From assembly GCF_039522585.1 (NCBI RefSeq), contig NZ_BAAADR010000023.1: DNA of 64,000 nucleotides. One strand, written 5' to 3'. Made by a program: the position numbers and the translations under genes. The notes under the pieces are model-generated. The model searched no databases. It saw only the letters and a program-made list of their open reading frames with translations, and was not told the DNA's origin. Below, piece after piece: positions 61,399 through 64,000 of this stretch (the stretch's first letter is position 1; the number at the start of each line of letters is the position of its first letter). The DNA is from Bisbaumannia salifodinae (lineage in GTDB: Bacteria; Pseudomonadota; Gammaproteobacteria; Pseudomonadales; Halomonadaceae).

Positions 61399-64000
61399 AT
61401 GAGCATCGCAGTCGTTCTCTCGGTAACCGGACAGGCCTGGGCGCGAGACGCCGAGGGTAACCTTCGCGAACTGCGTCCCGGCGACGTGCTCCAGGAAGGC
61501 GAGGTGGTGATCACCTCCGATGACGGCAGCGTCGATCTCGACTTCGGGGGCGGCGAGGCCGGCCTGGTGGTGATCGAGCCCGGCCAGGAAGTGCTGATGC
61601 AGGCCGAGCTGGTTCCCGGCGCCGAGGTGGATGCCGAGCAGGCCAGCGTCCAGGACGATGAGGTCGAGGCGTTGCTGGCGGCACTCGAGGACGATGATAT
61701 CGATCTGCTGGATATCCTCGAGGACACTGCCGCGGGCGCCGGCGCTGGGGGGGATGGCGCCGGTGGTGGCCATGGCTTCATTCGCCTGGCGCGTATCACC
61801 GAAGGCGTCGATCCGCTGAATTACCAGTACGGCGTCGGCCTGGCCGGAGGCCCCGAGGGCGGGCTCGGAGAGCCGCAACTGCTGGAGGAAGAGTCCCTCC
61901 CCACGATCTCGGTGGTGGATGCCGAGGGTGGCAACCAGGTCGACGAGGCGGCACTGGACGATGGCAGCAACCCGGGCAGCCCGGCGGAGAGCATCAGCGG
62001 TGGCTTCAATATCACCCACAGTGGTGATGACACCACAGCCTCGCTGGTGGTGGGCGGCGTCGATGTGACCAATGGCGGGGTGGTCAACGGCACCTACGGC
62101 ACCCTGACGGTGACGCTGAACGGCGGGGTCTATGAGTGGACCTACACCCTGGACGACAACACCACGGACCATCCGGATAACACCAGCACCGGGACCAGCG
62201 AGGGGATCCAGGACGTGTTCTCGGTCACGGTGACCGACAGCGATGGGGATACTGCGAGTACCACCCTGACCATCGATGTGCTCGACGACGGCCCGATCGC
62301 CGTCGACGATAGCGTGGCCGACGAGGTGCCCGAGGACGGCAGCGTCGATATCGATGTCTTCGCCAATGACACCGCCGGTGCCGACGGCGTCGACCTGACG
62401 ACCGGTATCGCCGTGGCCAGCGGCCCGAGCAAGGGCAGCGTGGTCTACAACGGCGATGGTACCTTCACCTACACCGCGGATCCGGGTGAGGAAGGTGTCG
62501 ACAGCTTCACCTATACCCTGACCGACAGTGACGGTGATACCTCGACGGCGACGGTCGACCTGACCATCGCCCCCGATTCCGTGCCAAGCATCTCCGTGGT
62601 GGATGCCGAGGGTGGCAACCAGGTCGACGAGGCGGCACTGGACGATGGCAGCAACCCGGGCAGCCCGGCCGAGAGCGTCAGCGGCAGCTTCAATATCACC
62701 CACAGTGGTGATGACACCACAGCCTCACTGGTGGTGGGCGGCGTCGATGTGACCAATGGCGGGGTGGTCAACGGCACCTACGGCACCCTGACGGTGACGC
62801 TGAATGCCGGCGTCTACGAGTGGACCTATGCCCTGGACGACAACACCACGGACCATCCGGACGACACTAGCACCGGGACCAGCGAAGGGATCCAGGACGT
62901 GTTCTCGGTGACGGTGACCGACAGCGACGGGGACACCGACGACACCAGCCTGACCATCGATGTGCTTGATGACGGCCCGATCGCCGTCGACGATAGCGTG
63001 GCCGGCGAGGTGCCCGAGGACGGCAGCGTCGATATCGATGTCTTCGCCAATGACACCGCCGGTGCCGACGGCGTCGACCTGACGACCGGTATCGCCGTGG
63101 CCAGCGGCCCGAGCAAGGGCAGCGTGATCTACAACGGCGATGGCACCTTCACCTACACCGCGAATCCGGGTGAGGAAGGTGCCGACAGCTTCACCTATAC
63201 CCTGACCGACGGTGACGGCGACACCGCCACGGCGACGGTCAACCTGACCATTGCCCCCGATTCCGTGCCGAGCATCTCCGTGGTGGATGCCGAAGGCGGC
63301 AATCAGGTCGATGAGGCGGCACTGGACGATGGCAGCAACCCGGGCAGCCCGGCGGAGAGCGTCAGCGGCAGCTTCAACATCACCCACAGCGGCACCGATA
63401 CCACGGCCTCACTGGTGGTGGGCGGAGTCGATGTGACCAATGGGGGGGTGGTCAACGGCACCTACGGCACCCTGACGGTGATGCTGAATGCCGGGGTCTA
63501 CGAGTGGACCTACACGCTGGACGACAACACCACGGACCATCCGGACGACACCAGCACCGGGACCAGCGAGGGTATCCAGGATGTGTTCGCGGTCACGGTG
63601 ACCGACAGCGACGGTGACACCGACGACACCAGCCTGACCATCGATGTGCTCGACGACGGTCCGGTGGCCGTTGACGAGTCGCCGTCGGTCCTGACCGAAG
63701 GGGATGCGGCCATCAGTGGCAACCTGCTGACCAATGACTCCGAAGGCGCGGACGGCGCGACGGTCACCCATGTCGACGTGGGCAGCGGTTTCGTGACCCT
63801 CGGCAGTGGGACAGACCTTGGCGGCGGTGACTTCGGCTTCAGCGTCACCGGGGTCGGCGACTATGTGTTCAATGCCGACGGCAGCTGGAGTTTCACCCCG
63901 GCGGATAGTGTCGACAACAGCAGTGGCGACGTCGATGCCTCGTTCAGCTACCGCATCACCGACGGCGACGGCGATACCGACGAGGCCAGCAAGGCCATCA
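61399..64000 (+). CDS. giant LapA-like retention-module adhesin, 3' end cut by the window
   Basis: At least 867 codons, starting MSIAVVLSVTGQAWARDAEG. Residues 1-145 are a retention module: a beta-rich N-terminal domain holds the protein in the TolC channel, and the Thr110-Ala-Ala-Gly site with the helix before it fits a LapG periplasmic protease cleavage site. From residue 170, 228-residue repeats start: ISVVDAEGGNQVDEAALDDG, then Ig/VCBS/cadherin-like modules with DSDGDT-type calcium loops. The type I export signal is expected at the unseen C-terminus. LapG and LapD would control release but are not in the window. Confidence 0.92.
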   Translation, partial: MSIAVVLSVTGQAWARDAEGNLRELRPGDVLQEGEVVITSDDGSVDLDFGGGEAGLVVIEPGQEVLMQAELVPGAEVDAEQASVQDDEVEALLAALEDDDIDLLDILEDTAAGAGAGGDGAGGGHGFIRLARITEGVDPLNYQYGVGLAGGPEGGLGEPQLLEEESLPTISVVDAEGGNQVDEAALDDGSNPGSPAESISGGFNITHSGDDTTASLVVGGVDVTNGGVVNGTYGTLTVTLNGGVYEWTYTLDDNTTDHPDNTSTGTSEGIQDVFSVTVTDSDGDTASTTLTIDVLDDGPIAVDDSVADEVPEDGSVDIDVFANDTAGADGVDLTTGIAVASGPSKGSVVYNGDGTFTYTADPGEEGVDSFTYTLTDSDGDTSTATVDLTIAPDSVPSISVVDAEGGNQVDEAALDDGSNPGSPAESVSGSFNITHSGDDTTASLVVGGVDVTNGGVVNGTYGTLTVTLNAGVYEWTYALDDNTTDHPDDTSTGTSEGIQDVFSVTVTDSDGDTDDTSLTIDVLDDGPIAVDDSVAGEVPEDGSVDIDVFANDTAGADGVDLTTGIAVASGPSKGSVIYNGDGTFTYTANPGEEGADSFTYTLTDGDGDTATATVNLTIAPDSVPSISVVDAEGGNQVDEAALDDGSNPGSPAESVSGSFNITHSGTDTTASLVVGGVDVTNGGVVNGTYGTLTVMLNAGVYEWTYTLDDNTTDHPDDTSTGTSEGIQDVFAVTVTDSDGDTDDTSLTIDVLDDGPVAVDESPSVLTEGDAAISGNLLTNDSEGADGATVTHVDVGSGFVTLGSGTDLGGGDFGFSVTGVGDYVFNADGSWSFTPADSVDNSSGDVDASFSYRITDGDGDTDEASKAI
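61906..63660 (+). repeat. 684-bp tandem repeats in the adhesin gene
   Basis: Units start at 61906, 62590 and 63274, exactly 684 bp (228 codons) apart, and agree at most bases; the third copy diverges at about 63660 into a new VCBS-like half. Near-identity at the DNA level indicates recent recombination or homogenisation. Each unit contains a BIG/VCBS-like part and a cadherin-like part with DSDGDT repeats. Confidence 0.92.

Noticed and set aside
61906..63660. A CRISPR-like repeat array
   Set aside because: Repeats are 684 bp, in frame and part of an adhesin coding sequence; there are no short repeats with unique spacers and no cas genes.

Overview
The window is GC-rich, densely coding DNA from a heterotrophic gammaproteobacterium. 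The gene content (leucine catabolism, TctABC, SbtA-like transporter, TmpAB-like phosphonate oxygenases, Lap-type giant adhesin) and the style of the proteins resemble Halomonas and relatives. That assignment is inference from gene content; no rRNA or tRNA is present to confirm it. Most genes sit in short, translationally coupled runs with 4-bp ATGA overlaps.

Layout. 1-1.9 kb: a partial FabF-type ketoacyl-ACP synthase, divergent from a TetR regulator. 2.0-8.8 kb: a complete leucine/isovalerate (liu) operon on the minus strand, read liuA-liuB-liuC-liuD-liuE from a promoter region carrying a perfect 16-bp LiuR-like palindrome. 9.0-11.0 kb: an SbtA-family transporter divergent from a LysR regulator, with an 18-bp palindrome between them. 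11.1-17.2 kb: a tripartite tricarboxylate transporter (tctCBA) plus an AbrB-family protein, facing a TctDE-like two-component system. 17.3-20.7 kb: a tungstate ABC transporter (tupBCA) divergent from an excisionase-HTH/solute-binding regulator that has a broken copy of its own 5' end just upstream. 20.8-26.7 kb: an FAD-linked oxidase divergent from a SARP/BTAD regulator, then a methyltransferase and a lipoprotein hydrolase.

26.7-29.7 kb is a gene graveyard. It holds shrunken remnants of genes that are intact at 37-46 kb (peroxidase-like, acoR and lipoate ligase), a decayed second copy of the methyltransferase, an orphan LuxR helix-turn-helix fragment, a truncated-haemoglobin tail, and one intact atypical alpha/beta hydrolase. 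29.8-35.1 kb: a second BTAD regulator with DUF4242, OsmC, flavoprotein and small ABM-like genes. 35.3-37.4 kb: a cysteine synthase-glutaredoxin fusion and a CMD-family protein.

37.4-46.1 kb is the most unusual metabolic locus. An AcoR-type sigma-54 activator is divergent from a sigma-54 promoter with two matching upstream palindromes. The promoter drives a Tat-exported gluconate-dehydrogenase-subunit-3-like protein, a GMC oxidoreductase, E1 alpha and beta, a free lipoyl domain, a free E2 catalytic domain, a lipoate ligase-like protein and a TfoX-like protein. I infer a route in which an alcohol is oxidised to an acyloin or ketone and then cleaved by a split acetoin-dehydrogenase-like complex that carries its own lipoylation enzyme. 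A MITE-like repeat lies between E1 alpha and E1 beta.

46.4-49.1 kb: a LysR regulator next to a TmpA/TmpB-like pair (2-trimethylaminoethylphosphonate to glycine betaine). 49.2-51.9 kb: a dehydrogenase, a proline-racemase-superfamily protein with an unusual Ser/Thr active-site pair, and a VOC protein, all overlapping by 4 bp. 52-54.9 kb: housekeeping-type genes. 55.2-64 kb: a Lap-type type I secretion system whose TolC component carries an OmpA peptidoglycan-binding domain, then a LuxR regulator and the start of a giant adhesin with a TAAG LapG-type retention site and 684-bp repeats; the adhesin runs off the end.
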